This document shows, piece after piece, positions 43,121 through 54,070 of a stretch of DNA of 64,000 nt (positions within the stretch are counted from its first letter, which is position 1; each line of letters starts with the position of its first letter). This DNA comes from Armigeres subalbatus. Lineage: Eukaryota > Arthropoda > Insecta > Diptera > Culicidae. The stretch is taken from the NCBI RefSeq assembly GCF_024139115.2, contig NC_085140.1, positions 227,880,352 through 227,944,351 of the forward strand, in the 5' to 3' direction. The translations under genes and the position numbers were made by a program. Under the pieces are notes generated by a model that made no database searches, had not been told where the DNA came from, and saw only the letters and a list, made by a program, of their open reading frames with translations.

Positions 43121-43356
43121 TTAAACTCGCAAAGGCAGCCCTGGCTTTCTTGACTCTTTCTTAAACTCACCACCGGTAATATTGCTCTAACCGGTACCAA
43201 ATAGTTTTTCATGAAAAGTTCCTCATTTTGAGAAAACCCGCGTTAGATGTCTTTCGCCATACAAATTTTTGGCGGTTAACTCTTGCTGGCTATTTGCGCA
43301 TATACGATAGCGCCTGGATGTGGAAGCGGCGGGTAGAAAATCAGCCACTGTTCATT

Positions 43357-43475
43357 GTCTTGTGTCGTGCCCCTTTTGGCTTGAGCCCCACACGGTTAGA
43401 AAAAAGTACCTAATATTAAGTACTTTTCACTCAAATCGGGGGTTCAGTGTGGGAACCCAAAATTAGGTAACTTTC
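43357..43475. other. Left part of a repeat with GGTTAGAAAAAAGTACC
   Basis: The motif aaaaagtacctaa recurs at about 44007-44020, on the other side of a P copy; gggttcccacac also recurs inverted in order of use. Probably one element entered by the P copy; its borders are unclear. Confidence 0.4.
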
Positions 43476-43804
43476 AATGAATTATAGGCAGTAACTGATT
43501 TTCTACTCGCCGCAGCCACATCCAGGCGCTATAGTATATGCACAAAATAGCCAGCAAGAGTTAACTGCCAGAATATATGGCGAAAGACATCTAACGTTGG
43601 TTTTCTCAAAATTAGAACTTTTCATGAAAAACTATTTGGTACCGGTTATGAGGGATGGTGTCCGCTACTACGCCTACCAAATATTTTTTCGATAAAAGTG
43701 CTTAATTTTGAGAAATCGAACCTTAGATGCCTTTCGCCATACTGATTTCAGAAAGTTAACTCCTAGTGTGCCGCTGTAAGCACGCTCAAAGCAGTCGATT
43801 CATT
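43476..43804 (+). mobile_element. P-family MITE, full copy
   Basis: Starts aatgaattataggcagtaac and ends agcagtcgattcatt. One small deletion (gaatatatgg) removes part of the left arm. Confidence 0.86.
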
Positions 43805-44589
43805 GAACTTAAGAAAAATTCACTTAATATTAAGTAAAATATACGTAATTTTGAATAGAAACTAACCAAAAGTTAGGTAAATTTCACTCAACTTTTGTAA
43901 ACATGAGATTACTCAACGTTGGGTTCCCACACTTTAATGCCCTTGTTGAGTGGTTTTGCTCTTCATTTTATGACAACAAAGGGAAGAGGGAAGGAGATGC
44001 AAGAGAAAAAAAGTACCTAACTTACACTGAGAGCAGCTTTGCAGTTAAAATTACTATATTGTAGGTTTAAATTAAAAACACAACGCCACTAGATTTGTGC
44101 AGACTATATGCTGCGTTTGTACCAAACCTAATAACCGTTTATTTTTACCATGGTGTAAAAGCAAAATAGAGCAGTCAAAATTATCACGTTTATGTTTATT
44201 TTAACTACAATCCAGTAATAAAATTTACCATGCGGCGCTTTTAAAATAAAAATGAATTTGCTGTCAATTTACCTAATTAGGAATAGTATTTTAAAAATTC
44301 AATAAAAAATAGAGCTCATTTATTTTTTCTTGTTTATTTTTCTAAACATTTAGATTATTTCACACATGTTTGATTAAATTATATGACACTATCGGTTCCA
44401 CTTGTACATACATAATTAATTTGATAGAAATCGAAATGAAAATTATGCGAAATGCTCCGGTTAAATATAACAGGATAAACCCGATAAAATCATGCAATCT
44501 CCATCCGCAACATTTTGACGGGAGTGACAAACATCCAGCGAGAACTTCATCTGAGCCATAATCGCGTTAGAAATCAACACAGGATCTAA
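43805..44589. other. AT-rich intergenic, partly repeat
   Basis: 43805-44040 belongs with the repeat at 43357-43475. 44041-44470 is AT-rich with no gene. The last ~110 bp continue the open frame after the Vti1 pseudogene but show no known domain. Confidence 0.45.
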
Positions 44590-45075
44590 AGAAACCTGGT
44601 TCTTGATGCCAGTAATGCTCGACAGCCACAGCTACAAAAACTTCTCTCTCAACGCCCGCGCCATCATAGAATTCAGCAATCTCGAGGAACAACCCAACTC
44701 AGCATCGGTTTCACGCAACTGAAAAAAAGAACCAATATCACGGATTGTCCAACCCTTATTTATAGTGAACTAACCCGTCCTCTCGCTCGCTAAATCGTCT
44801 CCCGCTATACGCCCAAATCCTGCAGTACCTGGCTTCCGATCTGTTACGCCTCCAGCACCACCCGGTAGCTATCTCTCAGGTAGTTACCCGTCCACTCCAA
44901 CCGTTCGCTATTGTCCAGCAGCCGACGCTTCTGATCCTCCTGAATAGCAATCTCATCGAACTCCTCCACCAAATCGTAGCCAGCCGCTCCCTTCGGTCGA
45001 TTCCGTTTTTGCATTGGAAAATCCTGTTGCACTTCCACTTCGCCTGGTAACAATTCAAGCAAGGCGTATATCCCG
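44590..45075 (-). pseudogene. Vti1a-like SNARE pseudogene with a retained intron
   Basis: On the - strand the frame reads DEIAIQEDQKRRLLDNSERLE, then SYRVVLEA, a stop where E is expected, QIGSQVLQDL, a stop, RETI, a stop, RARGR. After a 56-bp intron-like gap (44774-44719, gttagt to tttcag) comes LRETDAELGCSSRLLNSMMA and RALREKFL, then a stop at the start of the membrane anchor. Vti1 is a Q-SNARE for Golgi and endosome vesicle fusion, and the aligned part is the C-terminal half of its SNARE domain. At least four in-frame stops show that it is dead. The intron shows the copy arose by DNA duplication, not from mRNA. The N-terminal half is not recognised upstream. Confidence 0.75.
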
Positions 45076-45540
45076 GTCGATTTGCCTGTGGGACATCACG
45101 AATTCGGGAGTTTTATCGAACGGGGCACTCTGCATCGCCAAGCAATATGTACGATTAAAACATTTTCAGTCTGTAATAAAGGCTGTGATTTAGAAAAGTG
45201 TTTTTGTTAATATCTTAGAATTATTATAGTCTATATATGAAAAATACTTACTATAGATCCAGATTCTTCTGTTTATTATTTATATCAACTTCATGGAAAC
45301 AAACTGACTCAATTCCTGTCAACAAATGTGTCGCTTCTCAATATGGCGGTTTTAATGTTGCGTTGTGGATATTTTCTTCACCATGGATAGTTATTGATTT
45401 AACTATGCGCATGGTTATATCAAGCACAATAAAGTTATATCAATAATGTATATATTTTTTTCAACTTATTCTTAAAATAGTAAAGTTTAAAATCATTTCA
45501 CGGTTATGATTACTGCAACGTTCATTTCAGTGTATTTATT
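45076..45540. other. Intergenic, AT-rich
   Basis: No gene or repeat family recognised. It may hold the decayed remainder of the Vti1 copy close to 45080-45130. Confidence 0.4.
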
Positions 45541-45761
45541 CTCAGTCCAGTTGAAACCCGGAATCTCGCCCGGAATTGGAAGATAGCGAAGTTGGATTTT
45601 TCTCACTATCCGTACGTTAAACCTAACTTCGGAAGTGGTGCGCTGTTTTCATATCGCGAAGCGCTATTCAGCGCACCACTTCCGAAGTTAGGTTTAACGT
45701 ACGGATTGTGAGAAAAATCCAACTTCGCTGGCCCCCAATTTCGGATTTCAACTGGATTGAG
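45541..45761. mobile_element. G-family palindromic MITE
   Basis: Two arms of about 90 bp share gcgaagttggatttttctca, ccgtacgttaaacctaactt and cggaagtggtgc. Terminal CTCAGTCCAGTTGAAA and TTTCAACTGGATTGAG are inverted. Second copy at 56765-56973. No target duplication could be fixed. Confidence 0.8.
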
Positions 45762-46304
45762 TATACTTTTTTCTAACCGCGCAGTTTTTATGATTTTGAG
45801 TTAAATTTAACCCAAATTTGAGTTTTTCTGAACGAGCGTGTTGACTGCACGAAAGATAACGTCAAACAGAAAAAACTTCGTAAATTTCCAATACAAAACA
45901 AGATGTCTACATTTAGTTCATAATTTTTGCAAAATATAAGTGGAAATATAGAATTATCGCATCGCATAACCATTTATGCAAATAAGTGAGTAAGTTTCGT
46001 CATGTAAACAATAGGTTGAATTGTGTTTGAACAAATAATCGTGCTTGCAGGAAATAATTCAATGCATTTTTCACATCGCCTTAATGCGTATTATGAGATA
46101 TTTAGATTAAAAAAAATGACAAAAATATAATATGTAGGTATACTTAAATGCTTGATAGAATTAGATTTCACGAATGAATATAGAGTTTTGCTTGTTCTAT
46201 AGAAGAGTATTATGATGATTACCGTAAAAACAACTATTGCGAATCCTGACAAAAATAAGAAAGTCTGACTTCCGAAAATCAATTTTCCTCATTCCGTGCG
46301 TTAT
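45762..46304. other. AT-rich intergenic
   Basis: No gene. acttttttctaaccgcgcag at 45766 resembles the inverse of the end at 43391 (ggttagaaaaaagt). Confidence 0.4.
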
Positions 46305-46578
46305 TGGCCCGTTTACATATGAGCTAGTTCTAGCGGACAATGCACTATCCGACAATACTAGCACGAAATTAGCATAATGTAAACACTTATTAGCAAGGAT
46401 AATTCCTGTTTACATTATGCTAATATCGCGCTAGTATTGTCGGATAGTGCATTGTCCGCTAGAACTAGCTCATATGTAAACGGGCCATTATTGGCATTGT
46501 GTAATTGTGCTAATATTGCGCTAGTATTGTCGGATAGTGCATTGTCCGCTAGAACTAGCCTATATGTAAACGGGCCAT
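46305..46578. mobile_element. T-family MITE, full copy plus half copy
   Basis: 46305-46487 has long inverted arms (TGGCCCGTTTACATATGAGC, then tagttctagcggacaatg, tatccgacaatactagc). ttat lies on both sides. A half copy with the same right arm follows at 46490-46578. Confidence 0.82.
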
Positions 46579-46970
46579 AAACGATTAAAAAAATTTCAGT
46601 TAATTCTTAGACAAACTACTATCAGAATAGTTTAGTTTATTGAGAATAATCACGTGAACCTTTTACATCAAATGCTTAGGTGAGATCAAGGAAGCAACCA
46701 TGTTGAACTATGGAAATTTAAACTAAAGTAAATATAGTGGATACAGAAATACATACTAAATACATAATACACACATACTAAATACATTCTAAACAGTTAG
46801 AAATGATTTTTTAAACGTATTTAAGGTTGGTTTCAGTCGCGTTTCGAGGGGAAGGTTATTCCAGAGGCAGATGCCATGTATCAATACGCTTCGTCTCAGT
46901 TGTGATGAATGGGGAGGCAAGATAAATGAGCGGCTGCGTTGCATTTGGTTTATAGCCCGTTTATAGTTTA
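46579..46970. other. Intergenic
   Basis: AT-rich; no gene or family recognised. Confidence 0.4.
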
Positions 46971-47460
46971 TGGCCCGTTTACATATGAGCTAGTTCTAGC
47001 GGACAATGCGCTATCCGACAATACTAGCGCGATATTAGCACAATGTAAACAGGAATTGTCATCTGCTAATAGTGTTTACATTACACTCAGCGAACTGGAC
47101 TATCGAAATTCATAACTGGCGCCTTATGAATCTTCAACTGATTATTCCACCGACAGTGCTTCTTATACGCAGTTACCTTCCCGAGTATTCAAGCGTCGAT
47201 GGGCGTGTGGTCTACATACCGGCCTCCCGACCCCAACGTCCATGGTTCGAACCCAGTCTGCCGCACTTCACTTTTTTTCAAATGAAAATTATCTTTCATA
47301 AGGCAACATATTGAAATTCATACCGATTCCTTGTGGCAAATTTTCATAAGGCGTTTGATTGAAAACCATACGTCCATTTTCCTCAGTGTATGCTAATTTC
47401 ACGCTAGTATTGTCGGACAGTGGATTGTCCGCTAGAACTAGCTCATATGTAAACGGGCCA
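46971..47460. mobile_element. T-family MITE split by another MITE
   Basis: The ends tggcccgtttacatatgagc and its inverse match 46305-46487. The insertion at 47084-47388 duplicated TA of the host sequence acattatgctaat. Confidence 0.82.
47084..47388. mobile_element. TA-flanked MITE with a tRNA-like segment
   Basis: Ends CACTCAGCGAACTGGAC and inverted CACTGAGGAAAATGGAC, TA at 47082-47083 and 47389-47390. Near 47191-47265 lies a tRNA-like stretch with an A-box-like gggcgtgtggtctac and a B box (ggttcgaaccc). Acceptor pairing is poor, so it is not a working tRNA. Confidence 0.7.
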
Positions 47461-47469
47461 TTAATCATA

Positions 47470-47802
47470 AATGAATCGCCTGCTTTGAGCGTGCTTACAG
47501 CGGCACACTAGGAGTTAACTTTCTGAAATCAGTATGGCGAAAGGCATCTAAGGTTCGATTTCTCAAAATTAAGCACTTTCATCAAAAAAGTATCTGGTAG
47601 GCATGGTAGCGGACACCTTCCTACATAATCGGTACCAAATAGTTTTTCATGAAAAGTTTCTTATTTTGAGAAAACCCGCGTTAGATGACTTTCGCCATAC
47701 AAATTTCTGGCGCTTAACTCTTGCTGGCTATTTTGCGCATATACTATAGCGCCTGGATGTGACAGCGGCGGGTAGAAAATCAGCCACTGCCAATAATTCA
47801 TT
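47470..47802 (-). mobile_element. P-family MITE, full copy
   Basis: Starts aatgaatcgcctgctttgag and ends ccaataattcatt; directly follows the T-family MITE. Confidence 0.87.
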
Positions 47803-47816
47803 GGTTGAATGCAATG

Positions 47817-48236
47817 CAGTCGACTCTCTACATCTCGATGTTCTATTTCTCGATATCTCTCCCTATATCGCTGGTTTCCTCAGTCCCTTCAATCTACACA
47901 TATTTGAGCTTTCAACATCCTAATAATCTTCCTTTCCAGATATCTCCCTATCTCGATCTGTTCTGATTCAACAAAACAAATTTCATTTCCTGTTGTTGAT
48001 ATATTTGTTATTGTCCGAAGATGGTCTAGTAGCCTAAAAATTTGAACATATCGACATAAGGAGGGTGAATCCAGAACAAAATATGATCAGATCACATCGA
48101 GATAAAGTGATATCGAGATAGGGAGGTTATCGAGACGTGAAATGCCCAAATAAATGTAGATTAAAGGGACCGATGAAACCATTGACATAGCGAAAGATAT
48201 CGAGATACAGAACATCGATATGTAGAGAGTAGACTG
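47817..48236. mobile_element. Mariner-type MITE (CAGTCGACTCTCTACATCTC)
   Basis: Inverted ends CAGTCGACTCTCTACATCTC and (inverted) CAGTCTACTCTCTACATATC. TA is on the right and TG on the left. Internal repeats of tatctcgat / atcgagata in both directions. Related in style to 2924-3117. Confidence 0.78.
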
Positions 48237-48680
48237 TATCATTCCTGCCACTTGTGATATTACTGCTTCTTTGATAAATATAACTTAACGATCATCCGCA
48301 TCTATTACTTTGAAATATCTCATGGAGCTTTGATTGTAACTGCTTTTAGATTGTTAAGAATATGGAGATTATGTGATGATACAACTATTTTTCTGATTAT
48401 TTCTAGGGTGGTTTCAAGTACACCTTTTGTGAACAATATGTTTCATAACATATTCATTTAGAAAAGGGCTATTTCGGTATAAATATTTTAGATCACCTTT
48501 ACGGAGGTCTCCTGTCGTCGTTATAGTACAAGGCTATGGCTAGCTTTGAAAAATGGCCCGGTCTGAAAACAATCAATAATTTTGGATTCATCAGCAATCA
48601 CTCAGATTGTCAAGCCATATTGAAATTAATTGCATATTATTCGGCAACTCAGCCGTACGAAAACCATTTTTTTGTTAAAT
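48237..48680. other. Intergenic
   Basis: AT-rich; short frames without motifs; no gene called. Confidence 0.4.
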
Positions 48681-48762
48681 ATCTTGGCTGTGCATATGCA
48701 CAGCATATGTTTCGAAATTTCAAAATTCGAAATTGATATGAAATTTGCGAAAAAGAATCCAC

Positions 48763-48836
48763 GTGTCTTGGAGGGACTCGAACCCTCAACCTCCTATTCT
48801 CTAGATATGCGTGATAACCCCTACACAACAAAGCCA
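48763..48836 (-). repeat. tRNA-like segment (SINE head or tRNA pseudogene)
   Basis: On the - strand an A-box-like tgtgtaggggttatcacgc and a perfect B box with stem (gagggttcgagtccctc) are correctly spaced. The 5' acceptor strand does not pair with the 3' strand (caagaca), so it is not a working tRNA. Probably the head of a SINE. Confidence 0.55.
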
Positions 48837-49376
48837 TCAGAATCCGAATACCAACCTCCACCGTGGTTAGCTCTCTTTTTTGCAAATTGAATATCTTTCG
48901 GATGCTTGATTTGTCCAATCTCCACATGTGCTTTACTGTTGTATATCCACAGTCAAGCGAGTGCACATTGTTTATTAAACGAGAACCTAATCACTACATA
49001 TTTTAATCCTGATTAGGGATCCTACATTCAGAGATATGCGAAAGCGGCCATCTTGAGCCAATCGAGCATTGAGATTGAGAGCTGTCAGAATCTGAGCCAA
49101 ATGAACATTGTAATTTTTGCGGATTGACAGGTATTGCGATTGTAATGAATAAGATTTTACGAAAAGTTTTGTCGAATAAACAATTTGTTTTACATTGGCA
49201 AGTTGAAGTAGTCCAGTTTATGCATGGTACTTTGTTCATTTGTATTGCACTTTTCTTTTAGTGATAATGCACTGTTGGACGTTAGATAACGAAATCTGAA
49301 AATGCCATTATGCGCAAAGTCAGTGGCGCCGGGAGTGGGTGGGACAGGTAGGACATGTCCTACGCATGAATTTTCC
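48837..49376. other. Intergenic between the tRNA-like segment and the foldback
   Basis: No gene recognised. cagtggcgccgggagtgggt at 49321 resembles a hAT-type end next to the foldback element, but no matching right end was found. Confidence 0.4.
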
Positions 49377-52300
49377 TGGGTGGGACATTCAAAGCATTGC
49401 ACAATGGGGAAATCCGATTTCAAAGGTGGAAAAAATTAATAACTTTCTTCACGAACAACTTACAGATGAGATCAAGAGCTTATTCGAAAGGGAATTTTGC
49501 AAAGAATTCAGTGAGTACTGTTTCACGGACGTGGAACACTTTTGTATGTAGTTATTGAGCTCGTTTTGCCCTAATGCCCCATATATTGCGAGTTTCCAAA
49601 CTATTTGTCATTTTATCTTTAAGACATTGGTCTAAAATTGTGTTAATCTCTTCACTGTGGATCCACAGAAGGGCACTAAATATATTTTGTTGGTAAAAGT
49701 TGGAAATTTAAGGGATTTTGGGGTCAAATAAGCATCAAAGTGCATTTTATGCGCAATTTTCATGTATTCTGTAAAAAATAGTAATATTTACAGATAAGTG
49801 TTGATATTATTGTCTCAAAGTTTTAAACAGATATTGACAAATGTTTGCCGAACAGAAATTAATGAAATAAATCGTTTCACAAATGTTTTATTTGGTTATT
49901 TATTGAGTTAAAAACGATTTTTAAAAACTTTTGAATAGCACCGATGCCAAACATTTCCAAACCATACCCGATAGCACAACTAGGCAAGAATAGTCATATG
50001 TTATGAGTCTTGATGTGATCATAGATAGGAGGTGATGGGAGATACTCTTTTTTCTAACCTTTTTGCCCAAATTCCCCTATGAAATAATATAGCTCAATGA
50101 TTCTGAGCAAGGAAATGATGTAGTAATGTTAATTTAATTGATACTTTCCAATGATATAATGAAAATAACAAATAATCATATAATTCATTAAAAATATTGA
50201 ATTATAGGGGATTTAGGGGTCATACAGCTCATTTAATGTAACTTTTTATACAAAATAGGATAACTTTTCTCACGAGCGACTCACAGATAAGGTTAAGGGC
50301 TTATTCGAAAGAGAATTTTCCAAGAAATTCAGTGAGAGATGTTTTATAGACGTGAGACACTTCTGTATGTAGTTATTAAGCTTGTTTTGCCCCAATGTCC
50401 CATACATCAAAACTTTTCGTGCTTTTATCTTCCAAGTATTGTACTAAAGATGTGTTCTCCTCTTCATTATAGATCCATAGAAAAGCACTATACATGCTTT
50501 GTTGGTAAAAGTTGGAAATTTAAGGGATTTTGGGGTCAAATAAGTATTAAATTGCACTTTACGTGAATTTTTCACGTATTCTGTAAAAGTTAATAAAAAT
50601 ATTCTACAGACATTGATAAATGTTTGCGAAACAATTACTAATGAAGAATCATTTCGCAAGTGTTTTGTTTTGTGATTTAATAAGTAAAACCCATTTTTTT
50701 AAATGCTTCTGAAAAGTGCCATTACCAAACCATACCCGTTTGCACAACTAGATAAAAGTAAATATATTAGTCGATGTGATAATAGATAGGAATAGATAGG
50801 AAATATCCTTTTCTCAAGACCTTTCACCCAAATTCCCTTATGAAATAATATAGCTCAATGATTCTGGGTTAAGAAATGATGGAGTAACATTGATTCAATT
50901 ATATTTTGTCAATGATACTATAAAAATAACAAATATTCGTAGATTGCATTGAAAACAAAAAAATCCAAGGGTTTAGGGCTCCGAACCTTTTTTTAAATTC
51001 ATAATTAATGATTTTTTTCACTTATTTGTCCCAAAATGCCTTAAAAATCCATTTTTAATGTAATATATGGATATTTGTTTTTTTATGGTATCAATTTCTG
51101 TTAAAAAAATGTATGACAATAAAACCAACTAATATCTGTAAATATCTGAATAATCAATAGGCTGTAGATTTCGCCAAAATTGACCATATGTAGAGCTACA
51201 TTAATGCTTACAAGTTTTTAAATCACCGTATATTAATCCTTAAGTTTTTGATGATTATTTGACCCCAAAATCGTTTAAATTTCCCACTTTTCCAACAAAA
51301 TATGTATAGTGCTATGTATGGATCTACAATGAAGAGGAAAACAGAATTTCAGTGTAATTTTTGAAAGATAAAAGTACCAAAATACGAAAAGTTTTGATGT
51401 ATGGGACATTGGGGCAAAACAAGCTTAATAACTACATACAGAAGTGTCTCACGTCTATAAAACATCTCTTACTGAATTTCTTGGAAAATTCTCTTTCGAA
51501 TAAGCCCTTAATCTTATCTGTGAATCGCTCGTGAGAAAAGTTATCCTATTTTGTATAAAAAGTTACATTAAATGAGCTGTATGACCCCTGAATCCCCTAT
51601 AATTCAATATTTTTAATGAATTATATGAGTATTTGTTATTTTCATTATATCATTGGAAAGTATCAATTAAATTAACATTACTACATCATTTCCTTGCTCA
51701 GAATCATTGAGCTATATTATTTCATAGGAATTTGGGCAAAAAGGTTAGAAAAAAGAGTATCTTCCATCACCTCCTATCTATGATCATATCAAGACTCATA
51801 ACATATGACTATTCTTGTCTAGTTCTGCTATCGGGTATGGTTTGGAAATCTCGCTTAACTTTTCAAAAGGTCCTAAGTAACATTTTTTTCATGATTTAAT
51901 CTGAATAATGCAATCAACGTATTTCATGTTTATCTGTTGATTGCAATACTCAAATTAAATCATGAAAAAAATGTTACTTAGGACCTTTTGAAAAGTTAAG
52001 CGAGAAATGTTTGGCATCGGTGCTATTCAAAAGTTTTTAAAAATCGTTTTTTACTCAATAAATAACCAAATAAAACATTTGTGAAACGATTTATTTCATT
52101 GATTTTTGTTCGGCAAACATTTGTCAATATCTGTTCAACACTTTGAGACAATAATATCAACACTTATCTGTAAATATTACTATTTTTTTACAGAATACAT
52201 GAAAATTGCGCATAAAATGCACTTTGATGCTTATTTGACCCCGAAATCCCTTAAATTTCCAACTTTTACCAACAAAATATTTAGTGCCCTTCTGTGGATC

Positions 52301-52574
52301 CACAGTGAAGAGATTAACACAATTTTAGACCAATGTCTTGAAGATAAAATGACAAATAGTTTGGAAACTCGCAATATATGGGGCATTAGGGCAAAACGAG
52401 CTCAATAACTACATACAGAAGTGTTCCACGTCCATGAAACAGTACTCACTGAATTCTTTGCAAAATTCCCTTTCGAATAAGCTCTTGATCTCATCTGTAA
52501 GTTGTTCGTGAAGAAAGTTATTAATTTTTTCCACCTTTGAAATCGGATTTCCCCATTGTGCATTGTCCTACCCA
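49377..52574. repeat. Giant foldback element, 3.2 kb
   Basis: The outer arms are inverted copies: aaatccgatttcaaaggtgg at 49410 matches the inverse at about 52530-52550, and landmarks such as ttattcgaaagggaattttg and ggatccacagaagggcacta are found inverted on the other side. Each arm holds two related units of about 800 bp (49440 onward and 50270 onward share ttattcgaaag, aattcagtgag, ttttggggtcaaataag), so the structure is unit 1 - unit 2 - inverse unit 2 - inverse unit 1. The centre is near 50976. No protein family is recognised. One MITE interrupts the right arm. Confidence 0.85.
51850..52004. mobile_element. Hairpin MITE in the right arm of the foldback
   Basis: Arms of about 70 bp, nearly perfect, start CTCGCTTAACTTTTCAAAAG. 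AAAT is duplicated at 51846-51849 and 52005-52008. The left arm of the foldback has the empty site (aacatttccaaac near 49950), which proves the insertion. Confidence 0.87.
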
Positions 52575-53383
52575 TGATTATGGTAAGAACATATGGTGTA
52601 ATTCGATGGTGAGAATTTGTTTGTTAGCAGAAGGTTATTTTCATAGATGTTTTAGGGATTTAGGTCCAAACAATAATCATGGATGTTTTAGAGATCTAAA
52701 AACAATAGACTGATTGTTCTTTAGGACCTCAGGCACTTCATAATCCCTAAAGCGCTCATAGATGTCTAAACTTTACTTCTCAGACTCTAAACGTTTTACA
52801 AAGGTAAAATAGAAGTTGTTGAAATCTGCGAATAAATATTTTATTTAATTTTTTTTTATTTAAAAGAGGTTATGATAAAGCACGATTATCAGAAGACCAC
52901 GGGAAAAGTTTTCTTCTAACCTTAATAGATCTATTGAAATTTGAGAAACCAGAAACATACCGAAGTCCGTCCTAAATTTGATACGTAAAGGATTCTGAGC
53001 TCCTAAAGCAGATTTCTTGGCAATCATGCGATTTTTTGGTAGTTTGACTTATATCTAGATCCATAACATTTTCTATAATCATAGCAGTTGGCAATAATTG
53101 ATTATAAAACCATTGAGTATTTTTTTCAATTCTGTAACCCATTCTTTTTGAAGCTTGTAAAGAGATATTCGATAATCGATAATGGAAAAGCAATATTTGT
53201 CCTAAAAATCGAGGAAATTTTCTCAAATTATATAAATATTCTGGTCGTAAGAACTTTTCAAGTCCTGATTATTTTTAAAATTGATTACATTGCAAACATA
53301 ACTTTCCCACAATGAAATAGATATTATATCAACATGGAACAGTTATGCTAGCTTTCAGTGGTAGTACTAAGTATAGTTGAAAT
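52575..53383. other. AT-rich intergenic
   Basis: Short repeated words around tagatgttttagggattta (52640-52700). No gene. Confidence 0.4.
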
Positions 53384-53420
53384 GTGCATCGATTTCTCAC
53401 TACCAGAACTGTAGCCCAAT

Positions 53421-53493
53421 GCGGAGACAAGCTCAGTGGTCTAGTTGCTATAGTTTCTGCCTATAAGCTATGGGTTCGATCGCAGGCTTGTCC
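53421..53493 (+). repeat. tRNA-like SINE head
   Basis: A-box-like agctcagtggtctagttgc and B box gggttcgatcgc at tRNA spacing; the body and a poly-T/C region follow to about 53620. Acceptor stem absent, so it is a SINE-type sequence. Confidence 0.5.
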
Positions 53494-53619
53494 TTTTCCT
53501 ATTCTGTATGTTTTAGTTCTTTTTGTGTTTCTCGTTTTACCAGAACTATTCCTACCGTTATACAACACTAACAGTTCCATAACCTCCCGTGGCACCGATG
53601 AGAGGACGTAGCTCCTTTC

Positions 53620-54062
53620 TTAGGTATAGATGTCTCAATTAATAATTATTTTCCCTTTTTTTCCCCCTTTTTTCCGGCCTTCCGATAACTACCGATTTTT
53701 CAACAGTCAAGCTACCGATTCATCAAAATATAATCTGGCCACCCTGAGTATGACGTAATTAAGAGCTTACTGACATTGATCCTAATGTGCCGGTTGGCAC
53801 TCCTGTTGATGTACTGAAGTGCTTTGAAAGCGGCACCAGTCACTTCTACAGAGCTGCTTCTAGATTTGTGTTTTTGTAGAGATACAACAGAACCCAACTC
53901 CGCCCATCTCCTACGTCAGTGATTCCCAGCCTGGGGTACCTTCACTGGAATTGCGTGGGTGGTTCAAAAAATCTATTTTGCTCCACAATGCTGATTTTAT
54001 ACTATATCTCATGTTCTGAGTGTCCTCCAAAAATTTAAGATGATTTGGATGAAAACTGATTT
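53620..54062. other. Intergenic
   Basis: No gene. A - strand open stretch (53712-53897) has no known motif. Confidence 0.4.
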
Positions 54063-54070
54063 AGCACAAG

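Larger units (their letters stand above)
41893..43159 (-). mobile_element. 5'-truncated RTE copy, interrupted
   Basis: CTTAAACTCAC is duplicated at 41882-41892 and 43160-43170. The RTE sequence 41893-42140 and the pieces 42859-42890 and 43124-43159 match the 3' end of the element at 15065-18517. A P-family fragment (with a SINE in it) and a Harbinger-type MITE lie inside. Confidence 0.78.
38474..43187. mobile_element. H-family TIR element (TAA target), hosting two LINEs
   Basis: Ends GAGCATCATTA and TAATATTGCTC are inverted. The 3-bp duplication TAA lies at 38471-38473 and 43188-43190, as in PIF/Harbinger insertions. Own sequence is only 38474-38548, 41717-41881 and 43171-43187; the rest is two LINE insertions. 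The copy at 30856-31152 shows the uninterrupted order. Confidence 0.78.
38315..43356 (-). mobile_element. P-family MITE split by a 4.7-kb stack of insertions
   Basis: The parts are 38315-38473 and 43188-43356. With one TAA removed they form one P copy (aatgaatcgcctgctttgag to ccactgttcatt). Confidence 0.83.

Noticed and set aside
47191..47265. tRNA gene candidate
   Set aside because: A and B box words are present but acceptor and anticodon stems do not pair well, and it sits within a MITE.
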